This document shows positions 1 to 13,062 of a stretch of DNA of 64,000 nucleotides, in pieces (the first letter of the stretch is position 1; every line of letters begins with the position of its first letter). Source of the stretch: Cryptomeria japonica. Lineage: Eukaryota; Streptophyta; Pinopsida; Cupressales; Cupressaceae. The position numbers and the translations under genes are program-made. Where the stretch lies: the NCBI RefSeq assembly GCF_030272615.1, contig NC_081412.1, positions 694,470,083 through 694,534,082 on the forward strand. Direction: 5' to 3'. The notes beneath the pieces were generated by a model. The model was not told the origin of the DNA, ran no database searches, and saw nothing but the letters and a program-made list of their open reading frames with translations.

Positions 1-2591
1 TCATTTACCAATCTTCCTCTTGTCATAACTCCTTTAAATTTGCTTCCAATTATCTAATCTTTAGAATGATTCAGTCTTACATACCGGGGTGTCTTAGTCT
101 ATTGTAGTTCTTCAATTATTATGGAATCCTCTGATGATACCAGAGTAACTGGATCATCATTATGTATTGGTGGATTTATTGTAGGTTTATTTGTCATAAT
201 TTTTGTTTCCGATTTAGAGTCTATATATCTTGAAGTTCCTCTAAATTGTTAATCAATCTTTACATTTGTACTCTCAACAATTTTATGTAATCTTTTATTA
301 AAACATCTATATGCCTTGCTCTTAGATGAATAACCAAGAAATATTTCTTCATCACTTCTAGGATCAAACTTGCCAATATACTCATCTCTTCTAATATAAC
401 ATTTACTTCCAAAAATTTTGAAGTACTTAAGAGTAGGAATATTACCAAACCATAGTTCATGAGGGGTCTTACCAGTTTCACCTTTGATGTGAACTTTGTT
501 GAATGTATAGACAACAGTGCTTACTACCTCTCTCTAGTACACATGTGGTAGATTTGCTTCTGATAACATACTTCTTGCTGCATCCAAGATAGTTATATTT
601 TTCCTTTCAACAACTCCACTCTATTGTGGTGTCTGAGGTGCTGATAACTATCTTTTGATTCCATTCACTTCACAGAATGTATTAAAATCTTTAGATGTGA
701 ATTCTCCTACTTGATCTGATCTTAAACATTTGATTTTCTTACCGGTTTCATTTTCAACCATTGCTTTGAATAGTTTGAACTTCCCAAGTGCTTCTAATTT
801 TTCTTTGAGAAAAGTAACCCAACACATTCTAGAATAATCATGAATAATTAGCATCAAATATCTATCACCTTGTAAGCTTTTAGTTCTAGCTGGACCACAT
901 AAATCAATGTGAACTAAATCAAGAGCATTATTGGATTTTTCTGGAATACTTTTGAAACTAGCTCTAACTTGTTTCCCAAATTGACATTCCTTGCAAACTG
1001 TATTCTGAGGTTTCACAATTTTAGGTAGATCTCTAACTACCTTAGAAGTATTGATTTTTACCATGCAATCAAAATTTACATGACATAGTCTTTTATGCCA
1101 TAACCAACTTTCATCTATATGTGCAATTAAGCATGCCTTTTCACTGTTATTTAAATGAAAGATATTACCTCTAGTCTGATTATCGGTTACAATTTCCAAA
1201 CCAGTTCTATTCATGATTTTGCATTTTCCATTTTTAAATTGTAACTAAAAACCTTTCTCAACTAATTAACCAACACTTAAAAGATTATGTTTTAATCCTT
1301 CAACATAGTAGACATTATCAGTGTTATGTTTACTATCAAGAGATATTGAACCCTTACCTTTGATTGAATAGGCTTTGTCATCTCCAAATCTTACTAAACC
1401 TCCATTGTATTCTTGAAAGTTCAAGAATTTACCTTTGTCTCCAATCATGTGATGTGAGCATCCTTAGTCAATAATCCATTCATCCTTTGTTTCAACTTTA
1501 GCTTCTAGGGCTTGTTCTACCGGTTGAACAATAGGTGCCAGTTGATCTTCTATTATAGAAACAAAGACCCATCCATTGTCTATTGGATCCTCATCAGAAT
1601 CATCAGTCACACCTTCATTAGTAATGTAACAAGATTTATCTTTGTTTTTCTTAAATCTATATCTCTGATCTTCAGGATTAGGTTTGTATGTTCTTCTAGA
1701 TTCTTCTCTTAGTCTAGCATGTCTATTAGGGCATCTTGAAGCCATATGAACAATCTTATTGCAGTTAAAACATTTAAAGGGTGCTTTACCTTCATACTTA
1801 CTTCCAATTGGGCCTTTTGGCATTTTTCTTGCAAATAGTGCTTCAAGTTCATCAAGCTCTTCATTCTCCTTCTTGGTTTCTTCAAGTTCTCTTGCATAAA
1901 AGGCTCTCTAGTCTGATTTGTTAAAAGATGGAGCAGATGATGATGCTTTGAAGGCCAAATCAGTTTTTATAGTAGCAACAGGACCAAATTCCTCAATTTC
2001 AAAAGCTGAAAGTTTTCTAATTAATGTATCCCTAGTTACTGATGTATTAGGCATTGTTCTCAACTCGTTTATAGAAGTAACCTTCATTTTATATGCTGGT
2101 GGCAAACCTCTTAAGATTTTTGAAACAATTTCATCCTCACTCAAGGTTCCTCCACAACATTTGGTACCCAAAACAATTTCATTTACTCTTTCCATAAAAG
2201 CAAAAGTCCTTTCATCTTCTTCCATTTTCAGATGTTCATACCTGACTCGGAAGCTTTCGAGTTTTGCAATTTTGACTATGGAATCTCCTTCATTCAGTGT
2301 TTCCAAATGATCCCAAATAGATTTATCAGTAGATCTATCTAATAATCCCATGATTTGTTGATCTGATAATGCACTCAAGAATGCTTCTCTTGCTTTGCAA
2401 TCATTTTCTTCATCTTTAGCTAAAGTAGTTGGAGCAGTCTGACCAGCTACTGCAGCAGTATAACCATTCTTAGTAACTTCCCAGATGTCTTTACCAATGC
2501 AATTTATATGTGTCTCCATTCTGATCTTCCATATTCCATAGTTGGTTCCATCAAGTTTAGGACTATCCTTTCTAAAATAATTAGTAGACAT
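1..2591 (-). pseudogene. copia A gag-protease-integrase polyprotein, degenerate
   Basis: One reading frame from ATG at 2591, broken by in-frame stops. Order: an N-terminal gag domain with the TNYGIW motif of DUF4219/UBN2-type gags; a CCHC knuckle near 1770 (C-x2-C-x4-H-x4-C, the usual Gly replaced by Val); the aspartic protease site; the HHCC GAG-pre-integrase finger (H-x4-H ... C-x2-C near 1100-970); then the integrase core with first Asp in HIDLCGP and second in LRSDQVGEF (usually SDNGGEF). The protease DSG triad is destroyed by a TAA stop at 1464-1466 in place of Ser. Element B keeps DSGCSHHM at the same place. Further stops lie near 1908 and at 648. The element cannot make its own enzymes from this copy. 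Confidence 0.88.
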
Positions 2592-2634
2592 TGGATCTCC
2601 TCAAGTTGTTAAACTTCTGCAAAAAGAGGACTAA

Positions 2635-2646
2635 GCTTTGATACCA
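2635..2646 (-). other. primer-binding site of copia A (initiator-Met tRNA)
   Basis: On the minus strand this reads TGGTATCAAAGC, one mismatch from the initiator-methionine tRNA 3' complement TGGTATCAGAGC used by plant copia elements. It lies two bases inside the 5' LTR end. Confidence 0.85.
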
Positions 2647-2648
2647 AT

Positions 2649-3699
2649 TGTTAGGTCCCAGAGACAATAGAGAGGGGGGGGTGAATTAGTTGTCTAATAA
2701 ATTCAAACTAAAAACTTATTAACCAACTTAATGCTTAATACCAGTAAACTAGTTAAGTATGTCGGTAGACAGTGTTAATAGTAAATTGCCATACCGGTAA
2801 GAATTAATGCAAGAAACATAAACACAAAGTCATCCACAACACATGACACCAATATTTGTACGTGGAAACCCTATAAGGGGAAAAACCATCATGGAAATCC
2901 TTACCCACAATCAGATGATACTACTGTAGATAGTAAGTGTACAAAGAGGGGTCTGCAAATGCAGAAAGGCCAACAACCTAGAGCTCACTACTGAATCACA
3001 AATGGGAGTCACACTGACTACAGTTGGATAATTAAATCCAATAAGAATGTACTGTACAAAATCGCATCTTCATATTCTGAATTTAGTACCAGTGTAATAC
3101 TAATATGCTTCTAAAAAAACCTAACTTCACCTTCAGATGATGTCTTCATGTATGCCTCTACTTGATCTCGCATATACCTTCACTCAAATATTTTTTGCAT
3201 TCCACACATGATCTTACAAATAAGATCTTACATTTATACCATACCCTAAGACCAATTTTAGTAGGTCAGCTCTACAAGATATTACAATAAAACATTTTAC
3301 AACTAATGTTTGATGCAATAACCAATTAAACATGTCGTCTTAGTGCATTTACATCAATAATAAATCATCTTCATAGTGTGCCATGCTGATCTAGAAAAGA
3401 TAAACCTGTTGGTGTAACCCTAGATAACCTGGACCTATTTGCCGATAAAAGAAAATATGCAAATAAGAATATATCAATGATTAGTACTTCAAAATAAAGT
3501 GTCTACATGATGTCTTTGACATTACCAAGTGTCTTTCATGTCATTCGAGGTACCAATGAACATTATATCCTATCAGTTGATCATATACCAGTAACTATTG
3601 CATAGATTACTGCTTGTCGGTGAATGTTGTTGGATCTCCAAAGTAGGTGTATTTAGTAGGTGTTGACATCAATGACAAAACCATACCAAAATACCAACA
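2649..3699 (-). repeat. 5' LTR of copia A (1,051 bp)
   Basis: Begins TGTTAGGTCC and ends ATACCAACA on the plus strand (TG...CA). It matches the two LTRs of element B (27606-28665 and 32864-33927) along its length. Near the U5 end it carries the G-rich block at 2671-2688, also found in B, C, D and E. A GTGGAAACCC/GGGGAAAAACC block at about 2862-2890 resembles the conserved LTR segment of many plant copia families. Confidence 0.9.
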
Positions 3700-6600
3700 A
3701 TCTCAAGTACTCAAATGTGCCCAAAGGAAATGGATTGGTAAATATGGCAGCAATCTTCTCATTGGTTGGAACATACTCTACTATGACCTCCTTGTCTGTT
3801 GCCTTCTCCCTCAAGAAGTGATACTTGATTGAAATGTGTTTTGTTCTTGAGTGCATTACTGGATTCTTTGAGATGTTGATTGCACTTGAGTTATAACACC
3901 AGATTGGAATAAGTTCTGGTATCTCCACCTATATGTCCTTCAGTGTCTGCTTCATCCACAATACCTGTGAACAACATGTAGCAGCTACTATATACTCGGC
4001 CTCAACATTAGATAATGACACTGATTCTTGTTTCTTTTTGTGCCATGATACTAACCAATCTCCTAAGTAGAATGTACCTTCACTTGTACTCTTTTGGTCA
4101 TCAATACATCCTACCCAATCTACATCAATATAAGAATGCAAAGTGAAGTCTCCTTTATTTTGATACCATAGGCCATAACTGATTGTTCCTTGTAGGTACC
4201 TGAAGATTCTCCTGATTGCATTTAAGTGAGACTATTTAGGAGCAGCTTGGAATCTTGCAACCATGCAAACTGCTTGTACTATATCTGGTCTAAATATTGT
4301 TAGATATAATAGACTACCAATCATAGACCTATATAGTATATTCTCTACTTCCGGTGACATCTAGTTTTCTCAATTTACAACTGGTAACCATGGGAGTACT
4401 TACCGATTTGTTGTCCTCCATTTGAAAAATTTTGAACATGTCTTTAACATACTTGGTTTGTGAGATAAAAATTCCTTTCTCCTGTTGTGAGATCTGCAAA
4501 CCAAGAAAATAGGACAACTCACCTAGCGTGGACATCTCAAATTTTGTCTTCATTTGATCTACAAATTATTTGCACATGATGTCCTTGTCTCCACCAAAGA
4601 TAATGTCATCCACATATAAAACAACTATAATCATATGATCTCCATTTACCTTAATATACAAGTTGTTGTTTGCATTCCCTTTCTGCAATCCTTACTCTTT
4701 CAAGTATTTGTCTAACCTAGAATACCATGCTCTGGGGGCCTACTTCAAACCATACAAGGCTTTCTTCAATCAACATACAAATCTCTCATCATCATGTAAT
4801 AGATATCCTTCTGATTGTTCCATATACACCTCTTCTTCAAGATTACCATTCAAAAATGTAGATATGACATCCATTTGATAAACCTTGTATCGTTTATAGG
4901 TAGAGAAAGCTAAAAACATTCTTATTACCTCTAACCTAGTAACTAGTGAAAAGGTTTCTTTGAAGTCAATACCTTTCACTTGAGCATACTCTTTGCAAAA
5001 AAACCTTTCTTTATGTCGAATTATCTTGCCTTCTTCATTCATTTTGTTCTGATAGACCCACTTGGTACCTATGACATTCTTATCTGCTGGTATAGGAACA
5101 AGTTCCCAAGTTTGATTTTTCTCAACTTGTTTCATCTCTTCATCCTTGGAATCTTCCCACTTCTCACTTTTGCTAGCTTCATCAAAAATTTTGGGCTCAA
5201 GTTCTGTCATGAGGCAGAAATTTACCTGCTCATTGTTTCGGGCTAGTCTCCTTCTGGTCTGCACACCTTCATTTTTATCTCCTATGATCTATTGTTCTGA
5301 ATGGTTATTTTGCACATACCGGCTAATTTTCTTTCTTGGTGCTTCTTCTACTGGTCCATTTTCACATTTTTCTACATACTCAACATCTGAATCATCAATG
5401 TATGGTGTTGATGCAGATTTTCCCTTATGTAGGTCTTCATCTATTCTCACATTTATACTCTTAACCATTTTTTTGAATCTCGTGTTGTAGCATTTGTAGG
5501 CTTTACTATTGGTTTAGTAACCCAAGAAGATTCCTTCATCACTCTAAGAATCAAAACTTCCTAATCCATCAGCATCTCTCTTGATGAAACACTTACTTCC
5601 AAACACTCAAATGATTGAGTGATGGTTTCTGGTCATACCATAACTCATAAGGAGTCATTCTACTATTCACTCTTAACTATACCTGGTTTAATGTGTAGAG
5701 AATAGTATGAACTACTTCTTTCTAGTATGTATCCAGTATGTTGGCCTCATTCAACATTATTCTAGCCATCTCCTTCACTATCCTATTCTTCCTCTCTACC
5801 ACACCATTTTGTTGTGGTGTTCTTGCTGGTGAATACTATCTCTAGATTCCATGTCTCTCACAGTAGTCAATAAACTCATTGGAAGAATATTCTCCACCCC
5901 AATCTGATCTTAAGCACTTTAACCGATATCTACTATCATTTTCATCCATTCTTCTGAAAATATTGAATCTTTCAAATGCCTATGATTTGTCATGCAGAAA
6001 TGTCACCCAAGTCATCCTTGAGTAGTTATCAATGAATAGCATGAAGTATCTCTCACTGGCTAGAGCCCTTGTCCTTGTTGGTCCACACAAATCAGTATGC
6101 ACTAATTCCAGAGGTCTTGAGGTATTGTACTCTTTTGTTTTGCAGTTCACTTTGATTTCCTTTCCTTTTATGCATTCATCACAAAAATTACTTGGTTTAC
6201 TTATTTGTGGAATATTTCTTACATACTAATTTTTGCTTATCTTCACCAGATTATCAAAGTTCATGTGGCCTAATCTCTAGTGCCACAACTATCTTTCATC
6301 AACCTATCCCATAATGCACCGGTACTCATAGAATTCCTTCCTGGTACTCATAGAATTCCTTCAGATTGTAGACATTACCATATGTCCTATTTCCTTCTGC
6401 CACAACCTGACTGGTACTCTACCTTCTTATCTGAGAACCAGTAGAGTAAAATGTGAGCTTGTACCCTTTGTCACATATCTGACTTACACTCAACAGATTA
6501 TTCTTTAGTCCTTCCATGTAGTACACATCATTAGCCTTGAGCTTTCCATCAATATTCAATGTACCACAACCCTTAATCTTGATAGAGGAGTTGTCACCAA

Positions 6601-8882
6601 ACCGGATAGAACCAACATTCCAATCATCAAGCTTAATAAACTTTTTCTTGTCTTCGGTCATGTGATATGAGCAACCACTATCTACTACCCATATATTCCT
6701 CCTTTCAGCATGTAGAGTAGTCTGCACAATCAGGCTTGACTCTATCTTGTTTTACTCCTTCTCTACCCAAACATGTTTCTCTTCTTTCTTATCCTCTTCT
6801 ATCATCTCGTGTTCCAGTTTTATCTCTAACTTCTGATCTGATACTATTTTCTTTTGCTTGTCAGTTCTTAGCTTACAATGCCTTGCTATGTGACCAAATT
6901 TTTGACATTTATAAAATTTCACATTAGCATTGAAAGATGTATTCAAAGCATTCTTGTAGGACATCTGCATATTTCTCCTACACTCATAACTCTTATGAAC
7001 AAACTTATTGCAATTATAACATGTGATATTTGTACTTTGGAATGCAACAAATGAGTTTCTACTCTCAAAACTGGAGGTCACATTCATCTTCCTACATTCT
7101 ACCATTCTATGAGTGAACTTATTACACTGTTGACAATAACCATAAAACTCAAATACTTACCAGTTTTGTGTCCTAGGAGCAGTATGATTCTGTCTTACTG
7201 GATATCTACTCCTCACTTATTGAACTCTAGTGAAACCTTGGTCATCAACCTTCCTCATTCCTTTATTTCTAGCATACTTGTTTATATGTTGAACTACGAC
7301 AACATTTTGTCTTACTGGTTGATCCCTTGTTGCAGAAACATAGGACTTCTTTTTCTCAGATTTACCAACAGTGAATACCTTCTTGACCTTACTCTCACTG
7401 GATGTCATGAACTGTATCTCCTTTTCGGTGAAGTTCTTGCTCCCAGAACTCTGCCCCTTTTCAAATCCAAGTCCACCGACATCCTTTGAAGACTTTTTCT
7501 TGCTCAACATTTTATCTAAGGCCTCTGTACTGCTTTCATACTTGCTTATCATCACTAGTTTATTCTTTCTCTTCTCTAATTCCTTTTGGAGCTTAACAAT
7601 ATATTCTTCCAAGTTCTGATGCTCCTTCTCGTCTTCACTCAAGCTGGTACTAGCAACTTCACAGATCCTCTTGGCCTCTTCCAATTGAATTTTTAGATAT
7701 GCAATTGTTTTCTTAGATTCTTCAAGAGATTTCTCCAAAATCTCTTGTTCTTCAGTTGTAGCCTTTTTCACCTTCTTTAGATCTCTTCTTATTTTCTTCA
7801 GCTCTTCCAAGGCATTAATGAGCTCTGCTTCAAGATCTACTTCTCCTTCTTTCTCTTCTTCTCCTTCTAGTACCAGGACCTCTTGGACCATAAAAGGGTT
7901 TCATTTGACTTCATCTTCACTACAATAGTCATCATCTATGGTATTGTTTTCATGTGTATAAAGGGTGCTCTGCTTCCAGTTGCCTCTTCTACCATGCCGA
8001 TAGACATTCTTCTTCTTGTCTTTACCAATTGATCTGCTACCACTTGTTTGATCATCATCATCCTTATCACCATAGGGACATTTGGCAGAAAAATGTCCAA
8101 TTTTTCAACATTTGAATCATTTCAAGGGCAACTTGCCTTTGTATTTGTCGGAAGCCCTCTTGAGTCTTGTGACAAAGTTTTCCACGATATCATCAGACTC
8201 ATCACTGGTTCCATCTTGAGCAGAATTTTCTTCTCCTTTCCTTGATGTTTTGAATGCAACTTCTTTCTTCACAGCCTCAGTACAGGCAATCCTCATCTCA
8301 TAAGCAGTTAGGGAACCATATAGCTCATCCATTGTAAAGGTTTTCAGGTCTTTTGCTTCTTCTATTGTTGAAACCTTTGTATCATACTTAGATGTGAGAG
8401 ATCTAAGTACTTTCTTCACTACCACCTCATCTTTTATTTCTTCTCCAAGCCCTCTAATGGTGTCTATTGTTTCATCAATCCTTTGGAGATAGTCAGCAAT
8501 CTTCTCTTCATCTCTCATCTTCAAACCCTCAAGTTGTGCTCTCAATGTTTGTAACTTGGATTCCTTGACTTTAGCATCACCTTCAAATATTTTCTACAAC
8601 TTATCCCAAGTTTCTTTGGTAGGTGAGCAGTGCATAACCTTAATGAACTCATTATCAAATAACTTGCTAAAAATGACATTTTAGCTTTAGCATTGTTCTC
8701 ATATTCTTTCTTAGCATCTAGATCAGTAGGGGTAACATTTGTGATTGTATACCCATTCTTAACCGACATCACACATCAAAACCTAGAAAGGACAAATAGG
8801 TTTCCATTCTTCTACTCCAAAAGGCATAGTTGACACAACCAAACATAGGAGATTTTGAGGAGGCAGATTGATTTCTTGCCAT
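3700..8882 (-). pseudogene. copia C gag-pol polyprotein, degenerate
   Basis: Gag opens at ATG 8882 with the YAFW motif of DUF4219-type gag, followed by a UBN2-like helical domain (8545-8117). A long Glu/Lys coiled coil (7891-7217) follows. There are four knuckle-like motifs, two good CCHC (CYNCNKFVHKSYEC, CQQCNKFTHRMVEC) and two with one Cys missing. Protease keeps DSGCSYHM near 6680. Integrase, in a frame with several stops (6240-5500), keeps all three acidic positions (HTDLCGP, LRSDWGGEY, QNGVVERKN). RT (5264-4329) keeps YVDDIIFGG near 4610. RNase H (4141-3653) keeps DVDW and EAEY but has CYN for CDN, losing a catalytic Asp. The coiled-coil plus multi-knuckle gag resembles ORF1 of pol-less elements D and E. 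Confidence 0.85.
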
Positions 8883-8943
8883 TATGCACACTTGATAGGA
8901 CCTACCCAAGCTAGAGAACACTTTGACAAAATAGGGCACCTAG

Positions 8944-8955
8944 GCTCTGATACCA
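8944..8955 (-). other. primer-binding site of copia C
   Basis: Minus strand TGGTATCAGAGC, an exact match to the initiator-Met tRNA-type PBS, two bases inside the LTR end. Confidence 0.9.
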
Positions 8956-8957
8956 AT

Positions 8958-10779
8958 TGTTGGGCACAATGGATCATTGAGAGGGGGGTGAATCATTGAT
9001 TTAAACACTTCCTTCCTAATTAGGGATATACCAATACAATATAAAACAAATAGAGTGTTGATCAGTTAACTAAACAATGCAAACTAAGTATGTAAAAGGA
9101 TTTTCTATAAAATCAATATAACACATAACACCAGATATATGAAGAAAACCCAATGTGGGAAAAACCTTGGTGAGAATAGTTGCTGGATATATTCTCCTCC
9201 AATCTAACCTCATAATGAAAATGATGTGATTATAATTTTAGGGCACCAACCCCTGATTTATGAGCACTAACTCAAAGGAGCACAACCCCTGATCAATTTA
9301 TAGGCTACAACCTAAAGGAGCTATAACCCTTGCCCTAAGAACCTACTTAGTGAAGACAATATGAAGATTCAAATATAGAAATAAATTCCCTATTGAAAAT
9401 GAATTTTTGCAAGCCTTCAATACTCTGTACTACTAGTTTCAATCTTACCTGTCTGTAAAAACTCCACACACCCCGCAACAATGCCTTTCTATAGATTCTT
9501 ACTCTGCTAAAACTTCTCTCCCTTTGATAGCTAGATTCAATTCACACTTGACCACACTTTTCCAAGTTCTTCCTCTGTCAATTTTGACACCTCTATGTTC
9601 TTCACTTACTCTGTCGATTTGTTCTTTACACTATTTTTCTTGTTCCTTCTCATTGGTACACAAACACTTCAGATTTTTCTTATTTTTTTCACTCAAACAA
9701 ACTTTTCCCACTAACTTTCATTCTCCAGCATCATCACATATCAGTCTCAGGTTGACATCTTTAAACTTGAGGCTTCCTGCCAAAAACTAATTCAAACTTA
9801 GAACCATTAGGGTTTCCCTCCTCTGATCAAATTTGTATCCAATCTGATCCAATTTGCCTTGGATCACTCACCTGCTTTGAAGGGATAAATTATCATGCAT
9901 TTTTCATCTATCCAAAGCATGTTTGGAAAAAATAGAAAACCTAACCCTGTTTTCCAGCCTTGAAATTTGTCTACACATTTATGGTCTAGTTGTTTCTTTC
10001 TTGAGGTCAATCTGTAATCGTATTTCATGCTTCGATCACAATCCCTTAGTTGTTTGATCATTCTCTATCATCCATTCTTCCTCAAGCTGCATCAGTCTGG
10101 TATCAACCCGTGATTTGTGGTTTTATCATTTAATGACCACCTACTAAACAAACAACCATGTCAATGAACATTTCACCAACCTCTACATGTTTTCCACCTC
10201 ACCTCGTCGGGGCACACATCAACATACATTCAACTCACCAACATAGGTTTGGTGCAAATTAGAACATCCGGCAAGTCCTTCTATCGATACAAAACCTTAC
10301 CGGTATGTACAACACACAAAACAATCACTCTTACCGGAAAAACATCCTCTTGACAATTCATCTTGCCTTTCAGTATGTCTTCATGCCATTCTTTTTGTTC
10401 TTCTCAGCGGGTGTTGTTGTGATTCATATAACATTCTACCTCTTCATCACAAACAAATAGCCAACCTTCATATCAATTTATGACTTACCAGTTATCACTC
10501 AAGTGTGCCAACAGATTCCTACATCTCACCTCATACCGGTGATATCATCTATCAACTCAAAACATACTTCTTTTCCGTTGTTGTCTTCTTTATGCTGATT
10601 TAATCTTGTTCATACCAGTTGAGACTTAGTTTATGATCATGCCAACAAGACCATGCTAGAAACTCCTACTCATCAGTTGACATCAATGATAGAATGTTAA
10701 CTATTCTCCCACAATGGTTGACATACTCTACCGGTAACCTACAATACGGATTAACATCAATGACAACTCAATGCCAACA
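8958..10779 (-). repeat. 5' LTR of copia C (1,822 bp)
   Basis: TGTTGGGCAC...ATGCCAACA on the plus strand. It contains the shared U5 block GAGAGGGGGGTGAATCA (8980-8996) and the GAAAACCC/GGGAAAAACC block near 9142-9165. Its far end (CATCAATGACA ... GCCAACA) matches the U3 starts of A, B and G. Short open frames inside it are not supported as genes. Only one LTR copy lies in the window, so the element cannot be dated here. Confidence 0.85.
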
Positions 10780-11231
10780 GTCCTTAGGGTTAGAGCTTCA
10801 CTTGTTGCGTTGAACCTTGTTACTCTTTGGATCACCTCCTTTGTGATTTTGATTGGTGCTTCATTTCCCAACCATAGAAACTGGCCACACACTCTACTTA
10901 GCACATACCTGATCCTATTGGCATGGAATTGGTTAGGAATATCAATAGCATATGACAAACCCTTGGTCTTCAGATGCATATGTTCTGCCTTTAACAAATC
11001 ATTGTCACATAAGCTTTTGAATTCATCTTGACTAAATTTTACTCAAATCTCTTCAAGCTTATAGTGGATGAGAGAACATATATCTTCAACCAGTAACACA
11101 TCTGAGGGTATAAATGATAGGGCACTAGTCATATCGATCTATCCAGAATTCATAGGATGTAGCTTGAACTTGGGTTGTGGTTCCTTAACCACCTCAACCA
11201 ACACAGGATCAACATAGAAGCTGCCATGATG
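10780..11231 (-). pseudogene. pol-less element D, ORF2 N-terminal fragment
   Basis: The translated minus strand aligns with the N-terminal part of ORF2 of element E (18285-17850). Shared landmarks are DVLLVEDI/RVLLVEDV, HLKTKGL/HIKIKGL and KITKEVI/KITKEII in the same order and spacing. The frame contains stops. Copia C interrupts it at 10779, and the rest of D ORF2 lies outside the window to the left. I do not recognise the domain, and no function is assigned. Confidence 0.72.
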
Positions 11232-11644
11232 AATTATAATAGAATTCACATATTGACTTCTTCTACCATTTCTGCTAGGGCTTCCGATCACCAAAACTTC
11301 ACCGCTCAATCCAAAATTTCACCGCTCAATCTCCAAACTTACTTAGCACGTAATGCACTTAATAGATTTAGAAAGCCTTTGATTGCACTAGGAGATCACA
11401 AATGCACAAATAAAAGAAAGGTAAACAAAATGAGCTTTCATTTCCTTATTTATTTCTTAAGTTGTTTGGTGCGCTTTTACAATGGTTAAGTTGTACGATC
11501 TCAAATGGTAATATTTTATCGGTGTTACTTCCTTACCAGTAACAATACAACCTTTAACACCTATCCTCTTAATAATTCACCAATGAATAATTACAAACAA
11601 TATGCCAACTTTTCTGCATCTAAGAAATACAAATAAGAGTTACC

Positions 11645-13015
11645 TCACTTTGGTTTTGGGGAATCTACAACGATTTTCCTTTTTTGTTTTAAAAGGCTCC
11701 CCCTGAGCATCGATATGCTTAGTTTGAAGAAGAACTGTCATCACTGGTGGATGATGACTTAGTTTCAGAATGCTTCTCTCCTTCTTTGCTTGATTCCTTC
11801 CTATTCCAAGTCTTTTTCATTTCATTCTTCACTTCTTCAACTGTCTTCTTTCCTTTCAAATTATTTGGCCCTTTCTTCTTTCCAAACTAGTTCTTGTCTT
11901 CAAACTTGTTATAGGATTAGTTCCTGCACTCTCTAGCTAAATGATTGATCTTATGGAAAATGAAATATGTCATACCCTTTTTTTTCCATGGTCTTGCAAC
12001 TCACTATAATATGACCAAAATTTCCACAAGTGGAACATGTGACATTGAGCTGATTACTCCTTCTATTAGGGCTAACCAGTTTGGGTGGAAATCTTGATGC
12101 ATTTTTCTTGAACATGCATTCTTCAACTTTGTGTCCATATTTATTGCATGTAAATAAATATCCATTAAATCTTCTTCTACCAGACATGCTACTTGATCAA
12201 GATTTACACTCATAAGCAGTGTATCCATACTTGTGACAATTATAGCAATAACCATCAAAGGTGAATGACTTCTTGTGACTAGCTGATCAATATTTACAGA
12301 CATCAAACTTATGACCTGATTTACCACAATAATTGCAAGAATATTTAGAAAACTTCATACCTTTTATTCTCGATTTGTCCCTTTTATCATCCTTCATATT
12401 CTTGGGATTAGATGATTCTCCTATTTCCTATGGACCTGTACCGAAGTAGCCAAGACCTATTGTCACCTTTGTTCTCCTCTAAGGTTTTAATTGTTCATAT
12501 ATATTCTCAAAGCTTTCATTAAATTTTCTCAACTTTTCATTTCTCTCATTTTTAGCTTTCAACTCATTTTTGAGTTGTTCAATCTCCTTCATCATCTTCT
12601 CCTTTTCCTCTACTTTGTCATGCAGATGCTCTTGCATGACTATGTTCTCTTGAGTAAGAATCCATATTTCTTCATCCTTTTCAATGATGATTACATCATT
12701 CTCTCTTAGGGCTATCCTACTGGCTTGTAATATTTCAGTCATTCTCAGGGCCTAACTTTCATGATCCCTTTTTAGATTTGTGATTTCTTTAGTCCACTTC
12801 TTGTTCTTTTCCATCAACTCTGAGACTACCTCTTCTACTTCCTCAGATCCACTATGTCCTGAGAGATGATTTATAATATCCTAACTCTCATTAAGTTGTA
12901 GAGTGAGTTATTTCCTTTTAGCAAGTGATTTTTCATTGTATCCTTTAGCTGAGCAATCATCTCATTAGCTTTATCAATCTACTTTTGATACTGGTATTCT
13001 TCCATGACCTTTTCC
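11645..13015 (-). pseudogene. pol-less element D, ORF1 (gag-like, coiled coil plus CCHC knuckles)
   Basis: Starts at ATG 13015, about 35 bp inside the PBS, and ends at a TGA at 11645-11647. The N-terminal half is rich in Glu/Lys/Leu heptads (clear coiled coil at 12742-12479). Then come four knuckle motifs between about 12340 and 11990. CNYCGKSGHKFDVC and CSTCGNFGHIIVSC are complete, one has Tyr for His, and one lacks its first Cys. The C-terminus is Ser/Glu/Lys-rich and matches ORF1 of E (VEEVKNEMKKTWNRKE against TEEIKEKLKMIWIKKE). A nucleic-acid-binding structural protein is the likely role (inference from the gag-like layout). Stops and frameshifts are present. Confidence 0.75.
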
Positions 13016-13048
13016 TCAAGATGTTAAACTTTTCTTCAGAGGACCTAA

Positions 13049-13060
13049 GCTCTGATACCA
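13049..13060 (-). other. primer-binding site of element D
   Basis: Minus strand TGGTATCAGAGC, identical to the copia C site, two bases from the start of the adjacent LTR at 13063. Confidence 0.88.
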
Positions 13061-13062
13061 AT

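Larger units (their letters stand above)
1..3699 (-). mobile_element. Ty1/copia element A, 5' portion (3' part outside window)
   Basis: A minus-strand Ty1/copia element: reading leftwards come the 5' LTR (3699-2649), an initiator-Met primer-binding site, and gag, protease and integrase. The left window edge cuts it in the integrase-RT linker, so RT, RNase H and the 3' LTR are not seen. It belongs to the same family as element B: the LTRs and gag-pol are collinear and highly similar. Its right end abuts the RNase H C-terminus of copia C (just after the GTFEYLR residues), so A inserted into C. The expected target duplication on the right is ATCTC (3700-3704); its partner lies outside the window. 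Confidence 0.9.
3700..10779 (-). mobile_element. Ty1/copia element C (3' end lost to insertion of A)
   Basis: A second copia family on the minus strand: 5' LTR 8958-10779, PBS 8944-8955, gag with a long coiled coil, protease, integrase, RT and RNase H in canonical copia order. Element A interrupts it at the end of RNase H; its 3' UTR and 3' LTR lie beyond A, outside the window. It sits within ORF2 of element D; the 5 bases after its LTR (10780-10784, GTCCT) are one half of the expected target duplication. Confidence 0.88.

Noticed and set aside
2635-2646. tRNA-like sequence (GCTCTGATACCA and variants) repeated at five places
   Set aside because: Only the 12-nt 3' end complement of initiator-Met tRNA is present, always 2 bp from an LTR. 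These are primer-binding sites, not tRNA genes.
12004-12327. 107-codon minus frame over the D knuckle region
   Set aside because: It overlaps the frame that gives CCHC knuckles and shows no motif itself. It is a shadow of D ORF1.
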